64,000 nucleotides of DNA from Stenotrophomonas sp. 704A1 (lineage in GTDB: Bacteria; Pseudomonadota; Gammaproteobacteria; Xanthomonadales; Xanthomonadaceae). The stretch spans positions 4,241,501-4,305,500 of the forward strand of contig NZ_CP130831.1 in the NCBI RefSeq assembly GCF_030549525.1. The letters are read 5' to 3'. The notes beneath the pieces were generated by a model. The model was not told the DNA's origin and ran no database searches. It saw only the letters and a list, made by a program, of their open reading frames with translations. This document shows positions 19,916 to 29,867 of this stretch, in pieces (position 1 is the stretch's first letter; each line of letters opens with the position of its first letter). The position numbers and the translations under genes are program-made.

Positions 19916-20332
19916 TCACGATCCGCCGAGTTCGGCCAGGATCGCCTGGCCACATTCCCTGCTCTGCCACAGCACCTGACCGATCACGCTGCGCTGGTCG
20001 CAGGCCGCCATCAGCAGCAGCGGTGCGCGCCCTTCGGCCTGGATGGCCAGCATCAGCACCTTGCCGCCGGCCGCTTCCAGCATCAGCGTCTGAAGATCGC
20101 CCAGCAGCAGTTCACGCCCCACGGCCGCAGCCAGCGCCAGCATCGCGCTGGTCATGGCGGCCAGCCGTTCGCCGCGCCCCTCGGCACCGGCGCTGACCAG
20201 GGCGAACCCATCCACACTGGCCAGCACGACGGTGCGAACCCCTTCCACCCGTTGCTGGAGGTCCTGCAGCAACGGCTGCAGGCGTTCGCGCTGGCGTGCG
20301 TCGGGCAACGGCGCCGCCTGTCCATCAGCCAT
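19916..20332 (-). CDS. Roadblock/LC7 domain protein (MglB-like, 138 aa)
   Basis: A 138-residue protein with a typical roadblock/LC7 pattern: a long first helix (LQPLLQDLQQRVEGVRTVVL), then ASVDGFALVSAG, a second helix with LAAMTSAMLALAAAVGREL, and a strand KVLMLAIQAEGRAPLLLMAA. The ASVDGFALVS segment is the most recognisable mark of bacterial MglB-type proteins, which act as GTPase partners. Its start overlaps the end of the GTPase gene by 8 bp, implying translational coupling and a fixed ratio. The second roadblock gene follows after 52 bp. Confidence 0.8.
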   Translation of the reverse strand: MADGQAAPLPDARQRERLQPLLQDLQQRVEGVRTVVLASVDGFALVSAGAEGRGERLAAMTSAMLALAAAVGRELLLGDLQTLMLEAAGGKVLMLAIQAEGRAPLLLMAACDQRSVIGQVLWQSRECGQAILAELGGS

Positions 20333-20873
20333 GCGCGGCCACCAGTGCGTGCGCTTCCATTTCGCTCATCAGTACATCCATCAGCAGCAGTCCCTGTTGG
20401 CGGTCGCGTGCGTCCACCGCCAGCACCGGCAGCGGCTGTCCCTGCAGCTGTGCATGCCGCGCCCAGTCTTCCAGCGCCGCCGCGGGCGCCTGGTCCAGAT
20501 GGGTCACGGCCACCACCAGCGCCAGCTCCGCAGCAAATGGCTGCAGCACCTGCAGGTAGGTCTCCAGTTCGGTGGCCACGCCGGCACGACGTGCATCCAG
20601 CAGCAGCACCGCGCCGCGCGCGCCCTGCAGCAGGATCGGCCACAGGAAGTCGAAGCGCTGCTGGCCTGGCGTCCCGTACAGGCGCAGGCGTTCGCCGTTG
20701 GGCAGATCGATGTCGGCGTAATCCAGCGCCACGGTGGTCGACGCCTTGTCCGCGCCGACCCGGTCGCTGTTGGCCACGTCGGTGTCGATCACAGCGCCGG
20801 CGGCGATGCTGCGCACCAGCGTCGATTTGCCACTGCCCATGCCCCCCAGCACCACCACCTTGTGCTCACGCAT
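20325..20873 (-). CDS. Ras-like small GTPase (MglA-related ATP/GTP-binding protein)
   Basis: A 182-residue P-loop GTPase. Visible motifs are the G1 loop VLGGMGSGKSTL at residues 7-18, G3 as YGTPGQQRF near residue 66 (the aspartate of DxxG is replaced, as is usual in the bacterial MglA-related families) and a G4-like THLDQ near residue 125. The fold continues to the C-terminus with no membrane anchor. Such GTPases set cell polarity or regulate motility with a roadblock partner; two are encoded directly downstream. The ATG at 20873 overlaps the stop of the upstream gene by 8 bp. The effector is not known in this organism. Confidence 0.88.
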   Translation of the reverse strand: MREHKVVVLGGMGSGKSTLVRSIAAGAVIDTDVANSDRVGADKASTTVALDYADIDLPNGERLRLYGTPGQQRFDFLWPILLQGARGAVLLLDARRAGVATELETYLQVLQPFAAELALVVAVTHLDQAPAAALEDWARHAQLQGQPLPVLAVDARDRQQGLLLMDVLMSEMEAHALVAAHG

Positions 20874-21810
20874 TGCGATCGCTCCCCCGCAGCGAGCGCC
20901 ACAGGCGTGCCAGCAGGCCGCTGTCCGAGCGCGGTACGTGGGCGCTCGCCAGCGGCGTGCCGCCGGCCTGCAGCTGCGCATAGCCGCACAGGTAGGCGGC
21001 ATGGATGAAATCACGCACGGCGGCGGCAGGCAGATCCAGCAGCATCGCGCATTCGTCCACGGTGCAGGCGCGCTTGAGCAGCAGCGAGCACAGGCGGAAA
21101 CCATCATGATCGTGGCCGAGCACGCGGAAGTCCGGCCAGCGCAGCAGCTTCACCGCGGTCCCGCGCAGGCGCTCGTCCAGGGCCTGCCAGTGGCGGCTGC
21201 GCTGCGCCCACTGCCACAGCAGCGGACGCAACGGCTGGCGTGGACGATCAGCGGCCAGCGCCTGCAGCTGCGCAGGCAGCAGCGCATCCAGATAGAGGTG
21301 TTCGAAGCCCAGCGCCAGGCGCTCCACCAGCGCAGCGGCCGGCTCCTGCAACAGCACCGCCTGGTCCTGCTCCAGATCCAGCAGCAGCAGGGGGTGCTCG
21401 CCTTCGCCCAGCAGCGCCTGCCCCTGCCGCAGTGGCAGGCGCTCGCGCAGCAGGCGGGTGATGGCATGGGCACCGTCGGCCAGGCGGATGGGCGCAGGGC
21501 GGGCCTCCTGCTGCATGCCTCGCAGCGCGCGGCCGATCGCACCGTCGTCGAGCACGTCGTGGCGACCATCCCCCTCACGCAGCTGGCCGCCGATGTCTTC
21601 GATCCAGCACTGCAGGCGCGGACGCTGCTGGCGCATGCGCACCGCGGCGTTGCGCAGCGCCGGCGTATCGCGGATCACCAGCAGGTCGCAGTCGTCCAGG
21701 TCCTGGCTGCGCCGGACCTGGCCGTCAGGCAGTGCCGAGGCCACGCGCAGCCGCTGCAACAGGGCCTGCTCGCCCTGGATGTCGGTTCCCACTACCAGCA
21801 CGCGTGCCAT
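20866..21810 (-). CDS. Unrecognised protein, first gene of the GTPase/roadblock operon
   Basis: A 314-residue soluble protein not confidently assigned to a family. Residues 1-75 look like a Rossmann or receiver-type fold (ARVLVVGTDIQGEQALLQRL ... DDCDLLVIRDTPAL) without the clear phospho-acceptor pattern of a response regulator. The last third, with CTVDECAMLLDLPAAAVRDF followed by IHAAYLCGYAQL, resembles the winged-helix part of PatA-like or DUF4388 proteins that accompany bacterial Ras-like GTPases. The start MARVLV at 21810 follows GGGGAACACC; an ATG seven codons earlier is possible. Coupling to the GTPase gene suggests it is a partner or input protein of the GTPase. Confidence 0.65.
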   Translation of the reverse strand: MARVLVVGTDIQGEQALLQRLRVASALPDGQVRRSQDLDDCDLLVIRDTPALRNAAVRMRQQRPRLQCWIEDIGGQLREGDGRHDVLDDGAIGRALRGMQQEARPAPIRLADGAHAITRLLRERLPLRQGQALLGEGEHPLLLLDLEQDQAVLLQEPAAALVERLALGFEHLYLDALLPAQLQALAADRPRQPLRPLLWQWAQRSRHWQALDERLRGTAVKLLRWPDFRVLGHDHDGFRLCSLLLKRACTVDECAMLLDLPAAAVRDFIHAAYLCGYAQLQAGGTPLASAHVPRSDSGLLARLWRSLRGSDRNA

Positions 21811-21952
21811 CGGTGTTCCCCGTGCGACCACCTCCCCGGCGGTCTCGCAGCGCCAAGGCTAGGGCAACGTCGACAGCCGTCGCCGTGATCGACTGCTCAG
21901 ATTGAGGGCGACCACCGACCCCCGCTGATCGGTTCTGAGACGGCCATCGCGG

Positions 21953-21967
21953 GCAAGTTTCATGCCG
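21953..21967 (-). promoter_or_regulatory. Possible sigma-54 promoter for the GTPase/roadblock operon
   Basis: On the minus strand CGGCATGAAACTTGC keeps the invariant GG and GC 12 bp apart and matches TGGCAC-N5-TTGC in eight of ten positions. The predicted start near 21941 would give a leader of about 130 nt before 21810. The gap 21811-22113 otherwise holds the terminator of the isocitrate dehydrogenase gene. Pattern only. Confidence 0.35.
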
Positions 21968-22059
21968 CATTGACGGGGTTGCCAGGCCCGACCGATTTCA
22001 CGTTTTCCGGGTCGGGCGCGGGCCCCGCCTGCGACGCACCGGGGCCCGCGCCCGCACAA

Positions 22060-22088
22060 AGAAAAACCCGCGCCGAAGCGCGGGTTCT
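22060..22088 (-). terminator. Intrinsic terminator of the isocitrate dehydrogenase gene
   Basis: On the minus strand AACCCGCGCTTCGGCGCGGG followed by TTTTTCTTTG forms a stem of eight base pairs (AACCCGCG/CGCGGGTT) with a CTTCGG loop core and a T-rich tail. It begins about 25 bp after the stop codon at 22114. Confidence 0.9.
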
Positions 22089-22113
22089 TCTGATGCGACC
22101 GGGTCGCGTTGGA

Positions 22114-24661
<2,548 letters not shown>

Positions 24662-25168
24662 TTACTTGACCTCGAACTCCTGCGGCGATCCGGCCGCCTT
24701 ACCATCGACCATGACTTCGGCGCGGTACTTGCCGGCCGGCCAGCCATTGGCATTCTTGAAGGTGATGTTGGTGGTCTCTGCGCCGCTGGTGTTCAGGGTC
24801 GCGTTCTGTTCACCGGCCACCTGGCCATCCTGGAAGGTCAGCTTGGCGCCGACATTGACGTTGCTGGCGGCGCCGTCGGTCTTCACCGAGACGACGACAT
24901 CGTCCTTCGGCGCGAACAGTGCCGTCGGCGCGACCGACTTGTCTGCGGCGGCGGTCTTGCCGACGGTGACGGCGGACACGGCGACGGTGGCGGCAGCCAT
25001 CGGCGGCGGTGCGCCGGTCATCGGTGCCGGCGCCGGCTCGGCGGGCGCCGTGGCGGCCGGCATGGCGTTGGTGTCGGTCGACTCTTCCTTCTTCTTGCAG
25101 CCCACCAGGGCGACGCTGCCCAGCAGCGCGGCCATCAGGGCATTCTGGAGCGGGGTGGTCTTGATCAT
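24662..25168 (-). CDS. Putative outer-membrane or periplasmic lipoprotein, unknown function
   Basis: A 168-residue protein with a lipoprotein signal: MIKTTPLQNALMAALLGSVA then LVGC, the lipobox cysteine at about residue 24, followed by KKKEES. A flexible Ala/Pro-rich linker follows to about residue 65, and the C-terminal 90 residues form an all-beta domain (VVVSVKTDGAASNVNVGAKL ... WPAGKYRAEVMVDGKAAG) that resembles Ig-like or quinoprotein-type beta domains; the WPAGKYRAEV segment looks like the end of a ligand-facing beta sandwich. The start at 25168 has GGGAGG upstream. It lies 47 bp after the LysM gene and probably shares its transcript. No function can be given. Confidence 0.8.
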   Translation of the reverse strand: MIKTTPLQNALMAALLGSVALVGCKKKEESTDTNAMPAATAPAEPAPAPMTGAPPPMAAATVAVSAVTVGKTAAADKSVAPTALFAPKDDVVVSVKTDGAASNVNVGAKLTFQDGQVAGEQNATLNTSGAETTNITFKNANGWPAGKYRAEVMVDGKAAGSPQEFEVK

Positions 25169-25215
25169 GCGGGGTTCCTCCCAGGGATTGTCGGACGGCG
25201 AATCGATCGCCGGCA

Positions 25216-25509
25216 TTACTTCGGCGGCAGCTTCAGGGTCTGGCCCGGGAAGATCTTGTCCGGGTCATCCAGTACATCGCGGTTGGCTTCGAAGATCTTC
25301 TTCCAGGCGTTGGCATCGCCCAGATGCTGCTTGGCGATCTTCGACAGCGAATCACCCTTCTGCACGGTGTAGGTCTCGCCACCCACCACGTCGGCGGTAC
25401 TGTCCACCGAGGCACTGACGCCGGAGAAGTCCGCCTTGGGGACCTGCTGGGCGGTACTGTCGACGCTGCCACTCACGCCGGAGAAATCGGCCTTCTTCTC
25501 GGTACTCAT
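25216..25509 (-). CDS. Small LysM-domain protein with a tandem N-terminal repeat
   Basis: A 97-residue protein. The C-terminal LysM domain (ETYTVQKGDSLSKIAKQHLG ... IFPGQTLKLPP) binds peptidoglycan-type or related polymers. There is no signal peptide, as in E. coli YgaU/Kbp, which is cytosolic and potassium-binding, but the BON domain of that protein is missing here. Residues 6-41 consist of two copies of a 19-residue repeat, KADFSGVSGSVDSTAQQVP and KADFSGVSASVDSTADVVG. Start MSTEKK at 25509. It is followed after 47 bp by the lipoprotein gene; together they may be a stress or envelope unit, but this is inference. Confidence 0.82.
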   Translation of the reverse strand: MSTEKKADFSGVSGSVDSTAQQVPKADFSGVSASVDSTADVVGGETYTVQKGDSLSKIAKQHLGDANAWKKIFEANRDVLDDPDKIFPGQTLKLPPK

Positions 25510-25640
25510 CCACACACTCCCGTCTGTATGACTACATGGCTGGCACGGTGTCATAGAGGTTGTTAAATGGGGATGGTGCCGATGTGAAGCCGCCACCGGG
25601 GCCGGCTGAACAATCGGGGCGGAACGCCGCCGCTGCGCTC

Positions 25641-25663
25641 GCCGGGCATGGCCCGGCGCTACC
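25641..25663. repeat. SMAG/REP palindrome
   Basis: GCCGGGCATGGCCCGGC followed by GCTACC, identical to the closing palindrome of the 361-776 array, and preceded by the same flanking GCCGCTGCGCTC. It lies between queF and the LysM gene. Confidence 0.85.
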
Positions 25664-25681
25664 GGTAACCGCCTGCGGCGG

Positions 25682-26509
25682 TTATTGGCGCAGCTCGCGG
25701 TAGGTCGCGGCCGGGGCGGCGATACCGGGGCTGGCACGCCAGGGATTGATGTCCAGGCCGCCGCGACGGGTATAGCGGGCCTCCACTTCCAGCCACTGCG
25801 GGTGGCAGCGCGCGGACACCTCGCTGAAGATCCGCTCAACGCACTGCTCGTGGAACTCGGCGTGCTCGCGGTAGCTGACCAGATAGCGCAGCAGGCCGGC
25901 GCGGTCGATCTTCGGGCCGCGGTAACGCAGGCTGACCGTGGCCCAGTCCGGCTGGCCGGTGACCGGGCAGTTGGACTTCAGCAGGGCCGAGACCAGGGTC
26001 TCCTCCACCACCTCGCCCGCATCGGCCACCAGGAAGTCCGCCTGCGGCGGGCCGTAGCAGTCGATCTCCAGGTCCAGGCCGTCGATGGACTCGCCGAGCG
26101 GCGACTCACGCAGGCCCGGCAGGCCGAACTCGACCTGGACCGGCGCACCGGCGCAGCCCGACAGATCGGCGACGAGGCGCGCACGCAGGGCCTCGGCGCT
26201 GTCGATGCGGGTGCTGTTGAGGGAATTGAGGTACAGCTTGAACGACTTCGATTCGATCAGCCGCGGCGAGGTGCACGGCACCTGCACGGTGGCGACAGCG
26301 ACCTGCGGCTTGCCACGCGGGTCGAGCCAGCTCAGCTCGAAGGCATGCCAGCGGTCATGACCGACGAACGGCAGCGCGGCATCATCGAGGCCGATCTCGG
26401 CGCGGGCGCCGCTGCGGGGGATGGGAAACAGCAGGCCGGGATCGTACTGCGACGGGTAACTGACCTCGCGACCGAGGCTGGAATCCTGTGGGGTGTTCAT
26501 GCTGCTCAT
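25682..26509 (-). CDS. queF: NADPH-dependent 7-cyano-7-deazaguanine reductase QueF
   Basis: Reduces preQ0 to preQ1, the last step before insertion of the queuosine precursor into tRNA. The 275-residue product is the long, two-domain (YqcD-type) form, close to the 282 of E. coli. The QueF motif [11 protein letters not shown] lies near residue 88 and the catalytic cysteine that forms the thioimide is in [11 protein letters not shown] near residue 184, with [10 protein letters not shown] near 225. Two ATG codons, at 26509 and 26500, are possible starts and neither has a clear ribosome site. No other queuosine genes are in the window. The upstream gap holds two palindromic elements. Confidence 0.95.
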   Translation of the reverse strand: MSSMNTPQDSSLGREVSYPSQYDPGLLFPIPRSGARAEIGLDDAALPFVGHDRWHAFELSWLDPRGKPQVAVATVQVPCTSPRLIESKSFKLYLNSLNSTRIDSAEALRARLVADLSGCAGAPVQVEFGLPGLRESPLGESIDGLDLEIDCYGPPQADFLVADAGEVVEETLVSALLKSNCPVTGQPDWATVSLRYRGPKIDRAGLLRYLVSYREHAEFHEQCVERIFSEVSARCHPQWLEVEARYTRRGGLDINPWRASPGIAAPAATYRELRQ

Positions 26510-26608
26510 TGTATCGCGCGGAAGGCGGGCCTTCGGCCTGCGCGGCCAACGGCGGAGCCCCTCCGTGGTGGATGGGTTGGCTGGTCGCAGAAGGCGGTCT
26601 ATCGGCGT

Positions 26609-26712
26609 GGCCGGGTGGGCAGGCGGGTCGGGGGACGCCGTAAACCCATCCCTGGGGGCTTGGCCGCGGCATCCATGCCGCGGACACCCCCGCCCCGCCT
26701 GCCCACCCGGCC
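26609..26712. repeat. Long palindromic element A (26-bp arms, conserved core)
   Basis: Arms at 26609-26634 and 26687-26712 are complementary in 25 of 26 positions (outer end GGCCGGGTGGGCAGGCGGG). The 52-bp core contains a second palindrome CCGCGGCATCCATGCCGCGG and the segment ACGCCGTAAACCCATCCC. Its reverse complement matches the core of element B at 26852-26957, although the arms of the two elements differ in sequence. It has no coding frame. Confidence 0.88.
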
Positions 26713-26804
26713 CCTGACAGTTTCCTGCGCGCGGCCGCCACCACGGGAAAGATCAGGAGAATCAAAATCAAAAGCCGATCCTTCAGACGTTCATGACGTC
26801 CGCC

Positions 26805-26829
26805 GTGTCGACCAAGGTCGACACCTACC
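26805..26829. repeat. SMAG-like palindrome between elements A and B
   Basis: GTGTCGACCAAGGTCGACAC followed by CTACC; read on the minus strand it begins GGTAG, the GTAG terminus of SMAG elements. It belongs to a different sequence subclass from the GCCGGGCATGGCCCGGC type. Confidence 0.75.
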
Positions 26830-26851
26830 AACAGCCGCGTGAACCTGTCGG

Positions 26852-26957
26852 GGGTGGGGCGGTGTGGGCCTGCAGGACCGTTGGCGCCATGGATGGCGCC
26901 ATCGAGCCCCCATGGATGGGTTTACGGCGTGTCCTGCAGGCCCACACCGCCCCGCCC
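26852..26957. repeat. Long palindromic element B (26-bp arms, inverted relative to A)
   Basis: Arms at 26852-26877 and 26932-26957 are complementary in 25 of 26 positions (inner end GGTGTGGGCCTGCAGGA). The core carries GGCGCCATGGATGGCGCC and CATGGATGGGTTTACGGCGT, homologous to the reverse complement of the core of element A. Elements A and B are therefore two members of one family in opposite orientation, 139 bp apart, with unrelated arms that each kept base pairing. Confidence 0.88.
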
Positions 26958-26982
26958 AACCAGTAGAAATCCAGCACCGCTT

Positions 26983-27004
26983 TTGACGTTGACGTTGACG
27001 TTGA
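26983..27004. repeat. Hexanucleotide microsatellite (TTGACG)3.7
   Basis: Three full copies of TTGACG plus TTGA in a row, in a gene-free stretch just before the stop of the M20 peptidase gene. Copy number could vary by slippage. Confidence 0.9.
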
Positions 27005-27043
27005 TTCAAGCGGGTGCAGGGCTGCAAGCCCTGCCGGAAACCC

Positions 27044-28363
27044 TCACCCCGCAGGAGCACCAGCACCGTTCAAGTAATCCAGGCTCACCTGCAGCAGCGC
27101 ACGGAAGCCGACATCCAACGCCTTCTCATCCAGCAGGAACTTCGGCGAATGGTTGGCCGGCGCTGTCGCCGGATCGATGCCGACACTGGTCGAACCGACG
27201 AAGAAGAACATGCCCGGCACTTCCTTCGCGTACAGCGAGAAGTCCTCCGCCCCCATCTGCAGCGGCGGCTCGTACACGTTGTCCTTGCCCACCACCGCCT
27301 GCAGGCTCGGCAGCATGCGTGCGGTCAGGGCCGGATCGTTCACCGTGGCCGGATTGCCTTCCGATTCGTAGATGTCGGTCACCGCCTTGGCGCCATGTGC
27401 CGCTGCAGTGTGCTCGGCGACATTGCGCAGATCGGCAAAGATCTGCTGGCGCATGCCTTCGTCGAAGGTGCGGATGGTGCCGACCATTTCCACTTCATCG
27501 GGAATGATGTTGTAGCGGATGCCGCCGTTGATGGCGCCGAAAGTCAGCACCGCCGGCTGCTTGGACAGGTTGGCGCGGCGGCTGACGATGGTCTGCGCCG
27601 TGCCGATCAGGTCGGCGGTGGCCACGATCGGGTCCACCCCGTTCCACGGCGCCGATCCGTGCGTCTGGCGGCCGATCACCTTGATGCCAAAGCGGTCGGA
27701 CGCGGCCATCAGCGGGCCACCGCGCACCGCGATCTGGCCCGCCTGCACGCTGGAGAACACGTGCAGGCCGAACACCGCTTCAGGCTTGAAGTCGGCGAAC
27801 AGGCCTTCCTTCAGCATCAGCGCGGCACCGCCCTCCTCCGGCGGCGGCGCGCCCTCCTCCGAAGGCTGGAAGATCAGCATCACCTGGCCCGGCAGGTCCT
27901 TCTTCATCGACACCAGCGCTTCGGCGACCCCAAGCAGGGTGGCGGTGTGCGCGTCATGGCCGCAGGCATGCATGACGCCTACGGTCTGGCCGCGGTACTG
28001 CGCGGTGGCCTTGGAGGCGAACGGCAGGCCGGTCTGTTCGGTCACCGGCAGCGCGTCCATGTCGGCGCGCAGGGCGATCTTCGGGCCGGGCCTGCCGCCT
28101 TCGATGATCGCCACCACGCCATGGTGGGCGATGCCGGTCCGCGGCTTCAGGCCCATCGCGCGCAGGCGCTTGGCGACCTCGGCGGCGGTGCGCTCCTCGC
28201 GGTTGGACAGCTCCGGGTGCTGATGGAAATCGCGCCGCCATTCCACCACCTTGGCCTGCATGCGCTGCGCGGCGAAGGCGACCTCCGGGCGCTGCGCGTC
28301 CTGGGCGTGGGCAAGGGCCGGCAGGGCCAGCAGCAGGGCGGACAGCAGCAACGAAGGACGCAT
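27044..28363 (-). CDS. Secreted M20-family amidohydrolase/peptidase
   Basis: A zinc-dependent amidohydrolase of the M20D type (aminoacylase, carboxypeptidase or IAA-amino acid hydrolase-like). The 439-residue product has a signal peptide (MRPSLLLSALLLALPALAHA), so it acts in the periplasm or outside. Metal ligands are in GVMHACGHDAHTATLLG near residue 120, QPSEEGAPPPEEGG near 155 and NHSPKFLLDE near the end; the dimerisation-lid histidine is in GRQTHGSAPW. The ATG at 28363 has GGAG eight bases upstream; a frame extending to 28558 would add a leader without a signal sequence. It is divergent from the efflux operon with a gap of 188 bp. Substrate unknown. Confidence 0.88.
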   Translation of the reverse strand: MRPSLLLSALLLALPALAHAQDAQRPEVAFAAQRMQAKVVEWRRDFHQHPELSNREERTAAEVAKRLRAMGLKPRTGIAHHGVVAIIEGGRPGPKIALRADMDALPVTEQTGLPFASKATAQYRGQTVGVMHACGHDAHTATLLGVAEALVSMKKDLPGQVMLIFQPSEEGAPPPEEGGAALMLKEGLFADFKPEAVFGLHVFSSVQAGQIAVRGGPLMAASDRFGIKVIGRQTHGSAPWNGVDPIVATADLIGTAQTIVSRRANLSKQPAVLTFGAINGGIRYNIIPDEVEMVGTIRTFDEGMRQQIFADLRNVAEHTAAAHGAKAVTDIYESEGNPATVNDPALTARMLPSLQAVVGKDNVYEPPLQMGAEDFSLYAKEVPGMFFFVGSTSVGIDPATAPANHSPKFLLDEKALDVGFRALLQVSLDYLNGAGAPAG

Positions 28364-28551
28364 CTCGATCTCCACGCAAGGGGGGCCTGCACCTGAATGT
28401 AGGGCAACGCCGCCGTTACGGGAACCTCCAGGCGCGCGCCCGGTCTTAGCGCCCGTCCCATCCGTCATGCAGGAAACCCGGTGGGCCACAGGTATGCTTT
28501 GCGCATTGCCACCCGGGGCGCTGCCCCGTCCAGCCCTCTTGGAGTCCTTGA

Positions 28552-29793
28552 ATGTCACGTGTTTGGAAGATCGTGCTGCTGGTCGTGGCGGTGCTGGTGC
28601 TGGCCGTGGTCGGCCTGCGGGTACTCGGGGGTGGCAAGGACAAGGCCGCTGGCGCGGGCGCGGCGGCAGGCCGCGACGGTGAGGATCCCGCTGCCGGGCC
28701 GGTGCCGGTGACCGTGGTCGACGCGGTCCGCCAGGACGTTCCGGTCTATGCCAGCGCGCTGGGCACGGTGACGGCGATGAACACGGTCACGGTCAGCCCG
28801 CAGGTCGGCGGCCAGCTGATGAGCCTCAATTTCCGCGAAGGCCAGGAAGTGAAGCAGGGCGATGTGCTGGCGGTGATCGACCCGCGTACCGCCCAGGCCA
28901 GCTACGACCAGGCGGTGGCGTCCAAGCGCCAGAACGAGGCCCTGCTGGCCACCGCGCGCTCCAACTACCAGCGCTCCAATGCACCGGAGTACCGCCAGTT
29001 CGTCGCCAAAACCGATCTGGATACACAACGAAACCAGGTGGCACAGTACGAAAGCGCCGTGGCGGCCAACGAAGCCAGCATGCGCTCGGCACAGGTGCAG
29101 CTGCAGTACACCAAGGTCACCGCGCCGATCTCCGGCATCGCCGGCATCCGCGCGGTCGACGCCGGCAACGTGGTCAACGCCGGCACCGCGCTGGTCACCC
29201 TGACCCAGATCCACCCGATCCACGTGCTGTTCAACCTGCCCGAGCGCCAGCTCGGCGATGTCCGCCAGGCACAGGCTGCGGGCAGCGTGCCGGTGGCCGC
29301 GCTGGACCGCGCCGATTCGCATGTGCTGTCCGGCGACGGCAGGCTGGACGTGATCGACAACCTGATCAGCGCCGACAGCGGCACCTTCAAGGCACGTGCG
29401 ATCTTCGACAACACCGACAACGGGCTGTGGCCGGGCCAGTTCGTCAATGTCCGCATGCAGCTGCGCACGATTGCCGGTGGCGTTGTGATTCCGACCCAGG
29501 CGGTGCTGCGCGGTCCGGACGGCGAATACGTCTACCTCGTGCAGGGCGACAACACGGTGAAGATGCAGACCGTGCGCAGCGGGGTGGAAGTGGGCGACAG
29601 CCAGGTGCAGATCGCCGAGGGCCTGAAGGGCGGCGAGCGCGTGGTCAGCGAAGGCCAGTTCCGGCTGAAGCCGGGCAGCAAGGTGACCGCGTTGAAGCCG
29701 GGCGAGACCCCGGCGGCCCCGACCGAGGCCGAACTGAAGGCCGCCGAACAGAAGAGTGGCGGCAGTGGTCGCCGTGGCGGTGGCCCGCGCTGA
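28552..29793 (+). CDS. smeI: RND efflux periplasmic adaptor (MdtA-like; SmeI)
   Basis: The membrane-fusion subunit that joins inner-membrane RND pumps to an outer-membrane channel. The 413-residue product has an N-terminal membrane helix (IVLLVVAVLVLAVVGLRVL), lipoyl halves around SALGTVTAMNTVTVSPQVGG and VTAPISGIAGIRAVDAGNVV, a coiled-coil hairpin between them (residues ~110-175) and a membrane-proximal domain ending near KPGSKVTALKPGE, then a low-complexity tail. It is the first gene of an operon with two consecutive RND transporters, the layout of smeIJK in S. maltophilia and of mdtABC in E. coli. No outer-membrane factor gene is included, so a TolC encoded elsewhere is needed. Confidence 0.88.
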   Translation: MSRVWKIVLLVVAVLVLAVVGLRVLGGGKDKAAGAGAAAGRDGEDPAAGPVPVTVVDAVRQDVPVYASALGTVTAMNTVTVSPQVGGQLMSLNFREGQEVKQGDVLAVIDPRTAQASYDQAVASKRQNEALLATARSNYQRSNAPEYRQFVAKTDLDTQRNQVAQYESAVAANEASMRSAQVQLQYTKVTAPISGIAGIRAVDAGNVVNAGTALVTLTQIHPIHVLFNLPERQLGDVRQAQAAGSVPVAALDRADSHVLSGDGRLDVIDNLISADSGTFKARAIFDNTDNGLWPGQFVNVRMQLRTIAGGVVIPTQAVLRGPDGEYVYLVQGDNTVKMQTVRSGVEVGDSQVQIAEGLKGGERVVSEGQFRLKPGSKVTALKPGETPAAPTEAELKAAEQKSGGSGRRGGGPR

Positions 29794-29867
29794 GCGCAGG
29801 CCAGCCCCTCTCCCCGCGCCGGCGATCCTGCCGGCGCTGCCATTGAAGTGCCAGCAAGGATCAGTCC

